From positions 7,378,001-7,442,000 of the forward strand of contig CM072337.1 of NCBI GenBank assembly GCA_036874045.1: a DNA stretch of 64,000 bases, read 5' to 3'. Under the pieces are notes generated by a model that saw nothing but the letters and a program-made list of their open reading frames with translations, searched no databases and was not told where the DNA came from. This document shows, piece by piece, positions 1-12,024 of the stretch (position 1 is its first letter; each line of letters opens with the position of its first letter). The DNA comes from Cymodocea nodosa (lineage: Eukaryota; Streptophyta; Magnoliopsida; Alismatales; Cymodoceaceae). Made by a program: the position numbers and the translations under genes.

Positions 1-2
1 TC

Positions 3-1079
3 GATGATCTCATAGGAAATCTAACAGCCTATGAAGTACAACATTTAGATCCAAAAGGGAAAAATCCTAGAAGGGATCTGGCTTTTGAGGCTGATAAAGT
101 CTCAGAAGTCACTAGTGATTCTAACGATGATTTATTGTTGTTGACTAGAAAATTTAGAAATCTGTTAAAGAAACGCAAGAACTTCAGGTCAGCAAAGGCA
201 TCTGGAGATATGGAAAAGAAGTCATTCACGAAAGACAAAACTATATGCTACAAGTGCAACAGGTCAGGTCACTTTCAAACTAATTGTCCTCTCAACAAAG
301 ATAAGAAGAATTCGAGGAGGAATTTCAAGAATAAGAAATTCAGAAAGAGAAGGGCGCTTAAAGTGACATGGGATGACTCTTCAGCTTCACAAAGTGAAGA
401 AACAAAGGATTCAACATCAGACAACGAATCCTCATCAACATCAGATTTAGAAGAAAATCTGGCAAATGTATGCTTTATGGCAAAATCCAATGAGGTATCC
501 TCTGATCAAAATGCTAATTTTGATAGTTTTGATGGATTACTTGTTGAATACAATAGACTGGCTAAAAAATATAAGAAAGTCAAAATAGAAAGAAAGGACA
601 CTAGGAAAATGCTAGATGAATCTGAAAATAAGATTGATTTTCTAAACTCTACGTTGAATAAATTTAAAGAAGAAAATCAAAGGCATGCACAGGAAATTTT
701 AAAGTTCACTGCTATAGAAAGAAAATTGCATGTTGATTGTGAAAATTTAATTGCTGATAAGAAAAAAATGATCTGTGAAATTGAAAAACTGGAACTGACT
801 ATTACTAATTTAAATTCAAAAATTGATGTGTTAAAGATTAAAGTCTGCGATCAAAAGGCTATATTAAGTAAATGGAATAATAGTCAAACTTTAACAAATG
901 AACTCAGTAGTAAAATATCAAATGTAGAAAAACATGGTATTGGTTTACACGATGCATCTTCTGAAAATTATATATTGCATGATGGTACTGCTAAAAATAA
1001 TGTCTTTATTTCCAGTACTAAGAATAGTAAGAGAAAAACTATTCCGTGTGTAATCAAAAAGGGAGAAAAATATGTGTAA
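3..1079 (+). pseudogene. gag: copia-A gag, C-terminal part with zinc knuckle and coiled coil
   Basis: An open frame enters from the window edge, so the start is not visible. Its first residues (DDLIGNL, then a YE) match the end of the UBN2-type copia gag domain. A CCHC knuckle, CYKCNRSGHFQTNC, lies at about 249-290 and would bind RNA in the virus-like particle. It is followed by a Lys/Arg-rich stretch, an acidic Ser-rich stretch, and from about 540 to 880 a Lys/Glu-rich region with heptad-like spacing that should form a coiled coil. Long gag tails with coiled coils are usual in Sireviruses. This part reads open to its end, but the element as a whole is a broken fossil. Confidence 0.85.
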
Positions 1080-1310
1080 ATTGATGAAATGCAGCATATA
1101 AATGATAGCACACGATGCAAGAATTTCAAAAGAAATCTTTAGAAGAATCAAGCTAAGACATTTGAGAATTTTAATATTCTTGATCAATTTTCTTCATATT
1201 TAAAGAATATCGGATATTGGAAATCAAATAATGTCAGAAATGAAAATTTCAACTTTGGTTTACATGGAGATAAATGTTCTGATAATTATAACACTAAGAG
1301 AAAGAAACGC

Positions 1311-2921
1311 TATAGGATCGTATGGCTACACAAGAGGGGGGTGAATTGTGTATTTTTAATATTTTCTGAAATATAATTGAAACTTTAAAACTCAAAAACA
1401 AGTCGAGACATTGTTTTCATAAAATCATTTTTATTCAAGGTTTCAATTACAATATACAATTCAATTCTCCTCAGAAATTGTAGATACAATTATATTTCGA
1501 TACCATGTATCATCTAAACAATTTCATAACTACAAACAGAGAAAACTAATTTACGGAATTTAAAACTTTTCTCCCTGTTTGAGATCTTTCTTCTTCTTCT
1601 TTTTCTTCTTCAGCAATTCTTCAGTGACGAATATCTTGTCTTTTCATGCTTCACCGAATTTGCTTTCTTCAGATACTTCAAATCTTCAGTGACGAAAATC
1701 TTACCTTTTTATGCTTCACTAAACTTTCTTCCACTTGAGAGATTTTCCCGAGAAGGTGTTTTGATCCCTGAAAAAGATTTTTCTTTTGGTGTGCAAGGAT
1801 GTTTTGATCCTTGAAAAGATTTTTCATTTTGTGTGCAAGGATTAATTGATCAACGAGAATTCTATGCCTTTTATACTATATCTTCATTTCATGCATATCC
1901 TTCACGTTTAACCACTACCAGTTTTCCACTTCTCCACGTCTTTCCTTTTTCCTTCATCGAAACACACATGTTCTAACCCACGTTTATATTTCAAATTTTC
2001 TTTAATCATCAGTCCTGGATCTCTGAAAAATTTCCTGCAAAATAAACTTTCTCGTCCAAGAGTTTTTCATCAGTGTAATAAGAAGTCGTTACTTTAATGT
2101 TAACTAAACGAGTAACATAAGTATATATATAACTTAACGTTTCTAACTTAACGAGTTCCTCATGTGCCATTTCACGTGACAAGTACTGTAGCTAACTCAA
2201 CGAACTAAGTCCGTGGTGTTATGCTATCTCAACGAACCATCTCCGTTGTGTTATGATAACTCAACGAACCATTTCCGTTGTGTTATGATATCTCAACGAA
2301 CCAGTAATACACAAATGTTTTTATAATAAGAATTTTACCACATGCAAAAATAACAACTTAAGTTTATAACACTAACCTAACGCGTTGCCTTAGTGTTCAA
2401 TATAGCAACTCAACACGTTTAGTTATGTTAACTTAACGAGTTAAACATGTGCACCTCACGTGATACAATACAACATTCGTAACTTATAATTTGACCACGT
2501 GTATAACACTAACTTAACGAGTTCGTCTCTTCTTTTGCTCACTAACTTAACGAGTTATCACGTGACCTATTTTAACCTTTAAGCCTCTAACTTAACGAGT
2601 TCTCACGTGACCTCTATACAAACAAAACTCTAACTTAACGAGTTGTCCAAACGTGCACTGTTCATTATACAAAAGATATAACATTAAAACATATCATGCT
2701 TTTCAATAAAAACACACGTTAACTTAATGTTTAGCTAAATGAGAAATTAATGCAACAAAATGACTAGTTATTAACTTCAGATCCAATACAGACAAGTATT
2801 TATATCAGTAAGCTTTTTCTGTATTAATTGATGATTTTAATTTCTTTTCACAAGCAATAGTAATTGAGCAAATATGATTATTTTCATTCAGCACACATCA
2901 TCAAAACAAAAATACTCAACA
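1311..2921 (-). mobile_element. Solo LTR of copia-F family, reversed, in copia-A
   Basis: The sequence is the reverse complement of the LTR at 34947-36553 along its whole length (1611 against 1607 bp). It is flanked by 5-bp near-identical target copies, aacgc (1306-1310) and aatgc (2922-2926). No internal retroelement sequence lies between, so it is a solo LTR left by LTR-LTR recombination. It separates copia-A gag from its protease. It holds many copies of a TAACTTAACGAGTT-type motif and several CACGTG boxes, described under findings. Confidence 0.92.
1868..1875 (-). promoter_or_regulatory. TATA box of the reversed solo LTR
   Basis: TATAAAAG on the minus strand, at the same place in the LTR as the box at 35988-35995. 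It lies between the CACGTG-rich U3 part and the purine-rich downstream part, as expected for an LTR core promoter. Inferred from motif and position only. Confidence 0.5.
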
Positions 2922-3072
2922 AATGCAAAAATAATTATCAGAAAATATATAAGTTGAAGTCTAAAAATATGGATTATTTTGATATGACTCTCTCTAAAAT
3001 TCTTGGACCCACTCAAAAATGGGTTCCAAGAGATAAAATCTCTTTTTGACTATTTTGTAGGTACACAAATCA

Positions 3073-5055
3073 AAATGGACAATGGACAGTGGAGCATCTA
3101 GCCACATGACTAGAGATATACGATTACTTACAGAAATAACAAAGACCAAGAACGGACAAGTTACCTTTGGAAATAAAAGTAAAACAAATATCCTTAGGTC
3201 TGGCAAGGTTCAGGTAACTGAGAAATGTTTTATAAATGATGTCTTATTAGTTGAAAACTTAGGTTTTAATTTATTGAGTGTTCCTATTTTAATGAAGATT
3301 TACAGAGTAATTTTTGAAAAAGATTCCTGTAAAATTATGGACGTGACTACAAACGAAATTTTATTCACTACATACAAGAAAGGATCTGTTTGTATTCTAA
3401 GCTTGCCTTCTGATATTATTAAAGACAATGCTTGCTTAATTGCAAAATCGGATGAAGTCATTTTATGGCATAGAAGGCTAGGACACTCAAACTTAAAATT
3501 ATTACAAAAGCTGTCTAAAAAGAATCTAGTTAGAGGTTTACCTAGTATTAAGTACTCGCAAGAGTTTATGTGTGATGCATGTCAACTAGGTAAATTACAT
3601 AAAACATCCTTTAAAAGCTTAAATGAAATAACAAGCAAAAGAGTATTAGAACTAGTGCATATGGATTTATTTGGACCTACTAGAACAACTAGTCTAGGAG
3701 GTAAACATTATGCTTTTGTACTAGTTGCTCAAGGTTACAAGCAAGAGGAAAGAATTGACTATGATGAAACATTTGCTCCTATTACTAGACTAGAATCAAT
3801 ACGAATTTTGTTAGCTTATGCTTGTTATATGGATTTCAAATTATATCAAATGGATGTTAAGACTACTTTTTTAAATGGATATATAAAAGAAGTGTATGTA
3901 AAACAACCTCCAGGTTTTGAAGATTCAAAACATCCTAAGTATGTTTACAAGCTTAAGAAGGCACTATATGGCGTTAAACAAGCTCCTAGGTCTTGGTATG
4001 AAAGATTATCTAAATTTCTTATGGAAAAAGGGTATTCTATGGGAAAGGTAGATCACACTCTTTTTATCAAGAAGATCGAAAAAGATATATTAGTAGTTCA
4101 AATCTATGTAGATGACATCATATTTGGAGCAACAAATGATAAATTAGTTGAGTCCTTTTCGAAAGACATGACTAATCAATTTGAAATGAGTATGATGGGT
4201 AAACTATCATTTTTCCTAGGCTTACAAATTAAGCAATTAGATCAAGGTACTTTTATTTTACAAGAAAAATATACTCAAGATTTATTAAAGAGGTTTGGTT
4301 TAGACAACACTAAAACAAAGAATACACCAATGAGTACAATTACCAAGTTGGATAAAGATGACTCTGGAAAAACTGTAGATGTAAAACAATATAGAAGTAT
4401 GATTGGTTCATTACTCTATTTAACAGCTAGCCGACCAGATATTATGTTTAGTGTGTGTACTTGTGTTAGATATCAATCAAATCCTAAGGAATCACACCTA
4501 CTTGCTGTTAAACGAATTTTTAAATATCTATTAGGAACCATCAATTTCGGACTATTTTACTTTAAACATAGTTCTTTAAACTTAGTAGGTTATAGTGTTG
4601 CTGATTTCGCAGGATGTAAGTCTGAAAGAAAAAGCACCAGTGGCACTTGTTAATTGTTAGGTAATTCCTTAGTGTCATGGTTTAGCAAAAAGCAAAATTA
4701 TGTAGCATTATCTACAACTGAAGCTAAATATATAGCTGCTGCACTTTGCTGTGCTCAAATCCTATGGATTAAACAAACCTTAAAAGATTTTAATTTAGAC
4801 TATGAACCAACTAAGATTTTCTGTGATAGTAATTCTACAATTAGTTTATCTAAAAATCCTGTCTTACATTCATGAGCAAAACATATAGAAGTTCGACATC
4901 ATTTTCTAAGGGATAATGTTATAAAAGGAAAAATAGTATTAAATTTTGTTCCTACCATAGAACAATTAGCAGATCTATTTACAAAACCCTTAGATGAAAA
5001 TACATTCTCAAAATTACGATTAAAACTTGGTATCTATAGGTTATCTGATATTTAA
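3073..5055 (+). pseudogene. pol: copia-A pol remnant (protease, integrase, RT, RNase H)
   Basis: Protease is marked by the active-site motif MDSGASSHM at 3079-3105. Integrase is marked by the HRRLGHSN...CDACQLGK zinc-binding region at about 3469-3591. Reverse transcriptase follows, with FLNG (about 3871), [10 protein letters not shown] and the catalytic YVDD at 4105-4116. RNase H has the AEAKYIAAALCC motif near 4720, and the coding region ends with a typical KPLDE...LRLKLGI tail at 5055. The domain order is that of Ty1/copia. The coding region is shorter than an intact copia pol and is broken, with about three or more breaks. It follows the gag after the solo LTR insertion. Confidence 0.9.
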
Positions 5056-7047
5056 ATGATCTTGTTCATTGTATTTTGGTTTGTTATAAGGTAGTTTTAG
5101 AATTTAATGTCTTTATTATTAAAAAAAAAAACAAAACAAAACAACATATCTATTTTCGAATTACAGTTTTCTGGTAGTTAAGAATTTATGAAATTCTGAT
5201 TTTTATTGAAGTCAATTTATTTAAGAAAAATTCAAAAAAGATTACTTAAGGAAAAGTTAAATTGATTCAATGTGAGTGCCAACTATATTTTTGTTACTTA
5301 TGTATATGCTATTACAGAGATTTTAACAGGAAAATACATAGAAAGTATGTACTTTTTATTAAAGGAAAGTTATTAACATTCTATTAGAAAAATTAAGTCT
5401 TGTGGTTGCCTCTAATTTAATTTAATGTCTTGTTTTATTTTTGTTTATTTTTTGTCTGTAATTACTTGAATAATTAAGTCCGTTGGGGGATCTTAAACCC
5501 TAGTCACTTAAACCAACTAGTTTGAGATGTGCTGACTAAAAACTCATTTTGCAAGTAATTCAAATTATATTTAAAAAATAAAAAAAAATTACTTGTTCTC
5601 ACTTGTCATTGAGTAACTGGTTAACTTTCCCCTAAGCAAGGGATTATGTCACGTAAAAAGATGATATTATGGGAGGTAATACATAAAATATATATATGAA
5701 TATAATAAAATAAAAAAAGGGGTAATGTACTCAAGTTTAATTTATCTTTCAGGGTGTTATAACAATCCTGACATAATCTGTGCATATAATCCTTGTTATT
5801 TTTGTTATTATCTACTCTTTACACATAATGTACGATATTTATTTGTCTTAAGTTGTGTACTCATTATTGAAATCTTTTAAGTTTTTGTAGGTATATCTCT
5901 ATGAATTATCTTTTGTAAACTAAATAAGATAAAAGCCAGAAAGTCTAAATTGTTAACTCTACTACTTATTTCTGTATTTTTGAAAATTGTTATCTTTCTC
6001 TATTTAAGGCTTAGCATCCTCTTTAAGTAAGCTATTTGACCTTTTTAAGCCAACTCTACTTAGGACTTGGCATCCCAAATTAAGTACGCCATAGATTCTT
6101 TACACTACATTTATGTAGGGGGAGCAATTTCTCATATAATAATTCATAACTTTTGAACTATTATATGTTTTCATGAAAGAATCTGCATAATTTCAGGAAA
6201 TACACCTTAATTAAGTACATTTCTAAACTGTCGGTGACTTGCAGGTATTTTAATTCTTAAGTATCTGAATTTTCTATTGTTTCGGCAAGTTATATTACAA
6301 GTATCGGACAGTTGTGTTTTAAAATGTTCAATAGACTATTTTATTATTTCCTGAAGTACATGTGTCGAAACCATAATGCATGACTTAAGTGGATTTTCGG
6401 TAAGTTATCTGTAACTCTCCGAAATGCGTTTGGGCATCAGAAAGTTAAATTTGTAATTGTCTGAAACATCTCTTTATTATAAAACTGCTTAAGTACATGT
6501 GTCGTGATCTGGACGATTGACTTAAGTTATCTTTTGGAAGGTTATCTGTAACTCTCCAAAATGCACCGAGCATCAGATAGTTGGGTTTATAAGTCTCCGA
6601 AACTTTTTGTACACCTTAAGTTCAAATTGTGCACGTGTTGAATTTCACTACTTTATAATGTCTCAGTCGAAACTCGAACAGTTATGTTTAAATCTTTGAC
6701 TTTTCACACCTATTCCTTCGAGAAACTCGAATAGTTATCATAAGTCTTCGAGTTTTCTCACTTTTTCACTTAGCCTGAAGTTATTTTCTTTATATGCACA
6801 GTTACACTAAGTATTCTACAATTGTTGGTTGTAAAACTTATACAGTTATTGCAAGCACTCGAGTTATTTATCAGTAACATATCTTCTATTTATGATTTCA
6901 ATGATTGAATTCATTTATCCATTTATAAACTCGAAGAGTTATGAATGTTTACCTAACAACCTTTCATGTTTCTACCTTAGTAAAACCCTAACTTCACAAT
7001 CTTTCCTTCCACTAAGTTCTACAGTGCAAAGCGAAGATTAATCAACA
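5056..7047 (+). other. copia-A spacer between pol and ORF3
   Basis: About 2 kb with no coding region I can support. It is AT-rich, with a purine-rich GTAGGGGGAG at about 6115-6124 that recalls the extra polypurine tracts of Sireviruses; the copia-F spacer has the same motif near 37767. The last kilobase is full of short repeats of the type TTATCTGTAACTCTCCGAAATGC and is similar to LTRs of the second gypsy family. Confidence 0.6.
6130..6610 (+). repeat. Stretch similar to U3 of second-family gypsy LTRs
   Basis: Alignable by eye with about 41630-42300: shared landmarks in the same order are GAATCT, a run ending AGTACATTTCTAAA, TTGCAGG, TTCTTAAGTATC, TTTTATTATTTC, TGTCGAAACCATAATG and TGACTTAAGTG, then repeated TTATCT..AACT..CC..AAATGC units. 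It could be a degraded inserted LTR piece or a sequence taken up by copia-A. No clean ends or target duplication were found. Confidence 0.6.
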
Positions 7048-9079
7048 ATGTCAAAACGTGGAAGAGGACGTGGTAGAATGACCAAAGTGCAAAAAAGAGA
7101 GCTGGATCTTCAAAAAATGCAGAATGAAATCAACGATATCTATTCAAGGTACACTTTTTCAAATGAAATACTACATGAAATTAGAAAAGCTGTTCAAGAT
7201 GAGAAAAATTTCTGTTGGAAATTTATTCGAAATTATGCTAAAACACAGCTTAGACTAAAACAGACTGAACTTTCCGCATTGCATTTATGAAAAAGAAATT
7301 TACAACCTAACCTTGTGGTTGTAAGTTCTGGACATGTACTAGAGACATCGGTACAGTCTATCACTTATTATGGAAAGAAGTGGGGACCAATGATCGAAAA
7401 TGCAAACAGGGAATTACAATCCTTGTATTCCCAATATTATTTTCCCCCAGCTATTTTAGATGATATTAAACAGTATATCGATGAACAAAAAACTGCCATT
7501 AGCAAAATGGGCCATCAAAGTGAAGGACAAAGAGTTTATCAACTCAAAATGGCAGAGGTGGAGAGCTTAAAACTCTATATTCCATTATTACCACCTAGGC
7601 ATCATGGTGAAGGACCATCAAGACAACAAGTGCCTTTAACAGGAGAAATTAAGACAATTTTAGAACCTCCTGAACAACCTGAAACACTGCAGACATATAG
7701 TCGGAAAAAGAAAAAGACAATTGAATATTTTGGACTAACTACAGGTGTACAAGGAATATTGCAGCAAAAAGAAGAATCAATGAAGAATGGAAAACTATGC
7801 TCCATTGCAGAAGCTGGACGGACATTTTTGTTAGGAATCCCAACAGATGTGACAAATATTGGCTTACAAGCATATACTCTAAGGTATTGTGTCACATTAG
7901 TGCATAATGTATCTTTTAATACAATGGACAGTTTTTCACACAATGCTGCAAGCACACATTCTTTTCCTATGGAAAGTGAGAATGTAGGAAATTTTGATGA
8001 TATATATACAGATGATATCAAATTTGATGGTATTATTGATGACATAGACACTGAGTCTATGAATTTTGAAGATATTTCATCTGAAGAGGAATGTACAGAT
8101 ATACTTCCTCTTACTGTATCTCGAACAGAGACTTTTGAATTTTGGTACAGTTGCTTATACTACACTTTATATGTATGGTTATGTCTGTTACAATATATCG
8201 TATACTTGTTGATAAATGTATATAATCAACAACATACATAGTTACAAATAGAATATGATACTACCAATGTCTCACATATACAAATTTCAGAAATGTAGGA
8301 TGATTCTATTCAATAGACAAATATAAAACATTCTTTCATACAGAGACAGTTGTATAGATCACATATAGATATATAGGTTGCTGATATACAAATTGTTACA
8401 GAGACTGTTGCTACTGAAATGTTTTCAAAAGAACAAACAGAAGAAATTCACCAGATTATTGATATGACAATAATAAATATTTCAGACATTTATACTAGTT
8501 TTGATAGAAATTCTACTAGTTCTGAAAGATCTGACAATATAGATGCTGCTGATAATATTGAAACAAGTCCTAGATCAGAACATCATGACAGGAAAATACC
8601 TAATCCTGAACAGAGTTTGGATGCAAATACACTATTATGGTTCAGAAATAATTCCTGTTATGACAAATTTCAAACATATAAAACTTTTACAATTTTATAT
8701 TTAAGACTAGTTAAGTTTGAAGGGATGGCACACATACGTGAACTATTTGAATTTCAAGGCTTGTTGACTCTACTTCCACAACAGCCAGGTCATCTTGCTA
8801 TACCTGAAATTCTCAGTTGTTTTTACTCAAACTTAACAGTGGAAGAAGGTATTCCAGTTTCTAATATACAAGAAAATGACATATTTAACTCCAGATTTAC
8901 TTCATCAGGTACTTGGTCTGAAAAATGAAGGAGTCAAATTATCAAAAAGAAAACAAGTTTATCGATTGGGATGGGACATTACAAGTTTAGCCAAAGATCC
9001 AACTGCCAACAAATCATTGACATTACTAAATGACTTAAATAGCCAAGCACGTTTTATTGCAAAAATATTGCATGCTACA
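7048..9079 (+). pseudogene. copia-A ORF3 ('env-like'), first part
   Basis: The Sirevirus third ORF, starting at an ATG with a basic Gly-Arg-rich head (SKRGRGRGRM). Two related modules follow, each with the pattern (I/L)YS.Y.F...IL.(E/D)I....: one at about 7048-7280 and one at about 7370-7590. The later part (from about 8640) has FYSNLTVEEG, LTPDLL and LGLKNEG, which resemble the 'putative plant transposon protein' domain (I recall it as PF20167) often found beside plant retroelements. A hydrophobic run of about 25 residues is near 8145-8215. Calling it an envelope is a convention; no signal peptide is visible. It is broken in several places, and the gypsy complex is inserted in it at 9080; the tail resumes at 30770. 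The copia-F counterpart is 38293-40553. Confidence 0.75.
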
Positions 9080-10475
9080 TGTTCAAGCTTTAATTTTGCC
9101 CATTTTTAAAGAAATTGATAAGTAATTTTGCATGATATTATATATCTATGGTGGATAAATGATATTAATTATGGGTAATATAAGTCTTGAAATATAGTGC
9201 AATATAGAAATTTAATTAACAAGTGCATCCCCCATTGGATATAATTTTACATGAAACACATTGATTTATTTTGCATGTCCTATGTTGGCTAACGTCTCTT
9301 GGAGTTCAACTTCCATTAATTGTAGGTAACATACATATGGGAGGAGCTTAATGCAAAAAACCAAAGAAGATGTAAAGAATCAAAAGTTGGTGGACTAAAC
9401 TTTAAAGAAGAGGACATGCCAACACCTTATTGGCCCTCCTAGATCTATGGCATCTTATTGGCTTGGTGATAAAACCAAGGTGCCACATCAAAGAGAGAGA
9501 AGACAAAACAACATAAATACAAGGGGAGAGGAATTTCGGCCAAAACCTTGGTGCTTCCAACGAGAGAAAGAAGGAGGAGAAGAAGCTTGGAGGTGAGGCT
9601 TGTGCTTCCAAAGAGAGACCATCCATTCATGCTATTCACCATTCCAAGGGCTAAGGAGAAGACGTCCAAGCTTGGAGGTGGAGTTGCTACCAAGTTCCAT
9701 TGAATTCAAAGCTCTAGAGAAGAAGATAAGAAGCTCCTAAGGTAGTGACAACTCTTAGAGTTTATTATTTTCTTGTATAGAAAGAAGAATTGATGAGAAA
9801 TGGTGGTGAACATCTCAATTATTTGTCTTCTTAGCTAGATAGAGTTCAATGAATGTATATGAATGTTTAATTCTTCTTTTCAACTTCTAATTTGCATCCT
9901 CTATTCATGTGTATTGTTGGGGCTGTTGGTGAGGCTTTCACACGAGTGAATCACACTCACCAATGGTGGCTTGGCGCATTTGAGAAGAATGTGTGAATTG
10001 AAAGAAGAAGAAAATAAGTGTTGAAGTTCATTTGAATGAAGAACCTATCACTTATATCTAGTTGTAAATTTTAATTTCAGTAGTTAATTGAGTTTGTTAT
10101 ATCTTATATTGATCACATTTTGTCCTAATCAATCTCCAAAAAGAATTTCTAATGCAAGTATTATAGTATAGTATAGCTAGATTAGCAAATAGAATAGTTG
10201 CATGCATTTAGTATAAATTAGAATAGAGTAGTATAGTCTATTGAACCTTCTTGTTTTATTTTTCTTTCCTCAATATTGATGCATGGATATCACTTCTGAA
10301 ATCACGTGGAACTTGTGTGCATGTTATAATTCAATGAGTTGATAGATTTACAAGTAAAGAAATTGATTCACATCACCATTTTCCACTACACATTGCCTTG
10401 AAATTGCATGATTTGTGAGCTTGTGTTAATTTTGATTATTCTACATTCACATGTCATTAATTTACTGAAGTATAC
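9080..10475 (+). repeat. Gypsy-B 5' LTR, first part
   Basis: Matches 29228 onward from TGTTCAAGC up to GAAGTATAC, where the reversed element C begins. The rest of this LTR is at 19705-19845. 1396 plus 141 bases gives 1537, the same as the 3' LTR. Confidence 0.95.
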
Positions 10476-12012
10476 TGTTGAGCTATATTTTTAGCTCAAG
10501 CTTTACTGCAAGTGCACAGTTCTTTTGGTGTACATGGCAAATACAGGTCATTCTTCCACAATGATTGTGTTTATGACTTAATCAACTATTACTCAACTTG
10601 TTCTTCAAGCTCTTAGGTATACTTCAGTAAATTAATGACATGTGAATGTAGAATAATCAAAGTTAACACAAGCTCACAAATCATGCAATTTCAAGTTAAT
10701 TTGTAGTGGAAAATGGTGATGTGAATCAATTTCTTTACTTGTAAATCTATCAACTCATTCAATTATAACATACACACAAGTTCCACGTGATTTCAGAAGT
10801 GATATCAATGCATCAATATTAAGGAAAGAAAAATAAAATAACAAGGTTCAATAGACTATACTACTCTATTCTAATTTATACTAAATGCATGCAACTATGC
10901 TATTTGCTAATCTAGCTAAACTATACTATACTACTTGCATTAGAAATTCTTTTTGGAGATTGATTAGGACAAAATGTGATCAATATAAGATATAACAAAC
11001 TCAATTAACTACTGAAATTAAAATTAACAACTAGATATAAGTGATAGGTTCTTCATTCAAATGAACATCAACACTTATTTTCTTCTTCTTTCAATTCACA
11101 CCTTCTTCTCAAATGCGCCAAGCCACCATTGATGAGTGTCATTCACTCGTGTGAAAGCCTCACCAACAGCCCCAACAATACACGTGAATAGAGGATGCAA
11201 ATTAGAAGTTGAAAAGAAGAATTAAACATTCATATACATTCATTGAACTCTATCTAGCTAAGAAGACATATAATTGAGATGTTCACCACCATTTCTCATC
11301 AATTCTTCCTTCTATACAAGAAAATAATAAACTCTAATAATTGTCACTACCTTAGGAGCTTCTTATCTTCTTCTCTAGAGCTTTGAATTCAATGGAACTT
11401 GGCAGCAAATCCACCTCCAAGCTTGGACGTCTTCTCCTTAGCCCTTGGAATGGTGAATAGCATGAATGGATGGTCTCTCTTTGGAAGCACAAGCCTCACC
11501 TCCAAGCTTCTTCTCCTCCTTCTTTCTCTTGTTGGAAGCACCAAGGTTTTGGCCGAAATTCCTCTCCCCTTGTATTTATGTTGTTTTGTCTTCTCTCTCT
11601 TTGATGTGGCACCTTGGTTTTATCACCAAGCCAATAGGATGCCATAGATCTAGGAGGGCCAATAAGGTGTTGGCATGTCCTCTTCTTTAAAGTTTAGTCC
11701 ACCAACTTTTGATTCTTTACATCTTCTTTGGTCTTTTGCATTAAGCTCCTCCCATATATATGTTACCTACAATTAATGGAAGTTGAACTCCAAGAGACGT
11801 TAGCCAACATAGGACATGCAAAATAAATCAATGTGTTCCATGTAAAATTATATCCAATGGGGGATGCACTTGTTAATTAAATTTCTATATTGCACTATAT
11901 TTCAAGACTTATATTACCCATAATTAATATCATTTATCCACCATAGATATATAATATCATGCAAAATTACTTATAAAATTCATTAAAAATGGGCAAAATT
12001 AAAGCTTGAACA
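10476..12012 (-). repeat. Gypsy-C 3' LTR
   Basis: Runs from TGTTGAGCTATATTTTTAGC to AAAGCTTGAACA, with the terminal TG...CA of the family. It is 1537 bp. It faces B's 5' LTR part head-on, making a large inverted repeat. Confidence 0.95.
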
Positions 12013-12024
12013 CCCCCCACACTT
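12013..12024 (-). other. Gypsy-C polypurine tract
   Basis: On the minus strand AGTGTGGGGGG directly precedes the 3' LTR. This is where second-strand DNA synthesis is primed in the family. The same tract precedes B's 3' LTR at 29216-29227. Confidence 0.85.

Noticed and set aside
275-490. Minus-strand frame opposite gag
   Set aside because: A shadow of the acidic, Ser-rich gag region on the other strand.
11399-11647. 82-residue frame with a hydrophobic, signal-peptide-like stretch, seen in every gypsy B/C-family LTR (also 9445-9693, 19086-19334 and partly 24297-24587)
   Set aside because: It lies antisense to the LTR and begins at a non-ATG codon. The copies are recent and near-identical, so persistence of the frame is no sign of selection. 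The hydrophobic run comes from a GAAGAAG-type purine stretch on the other strand.
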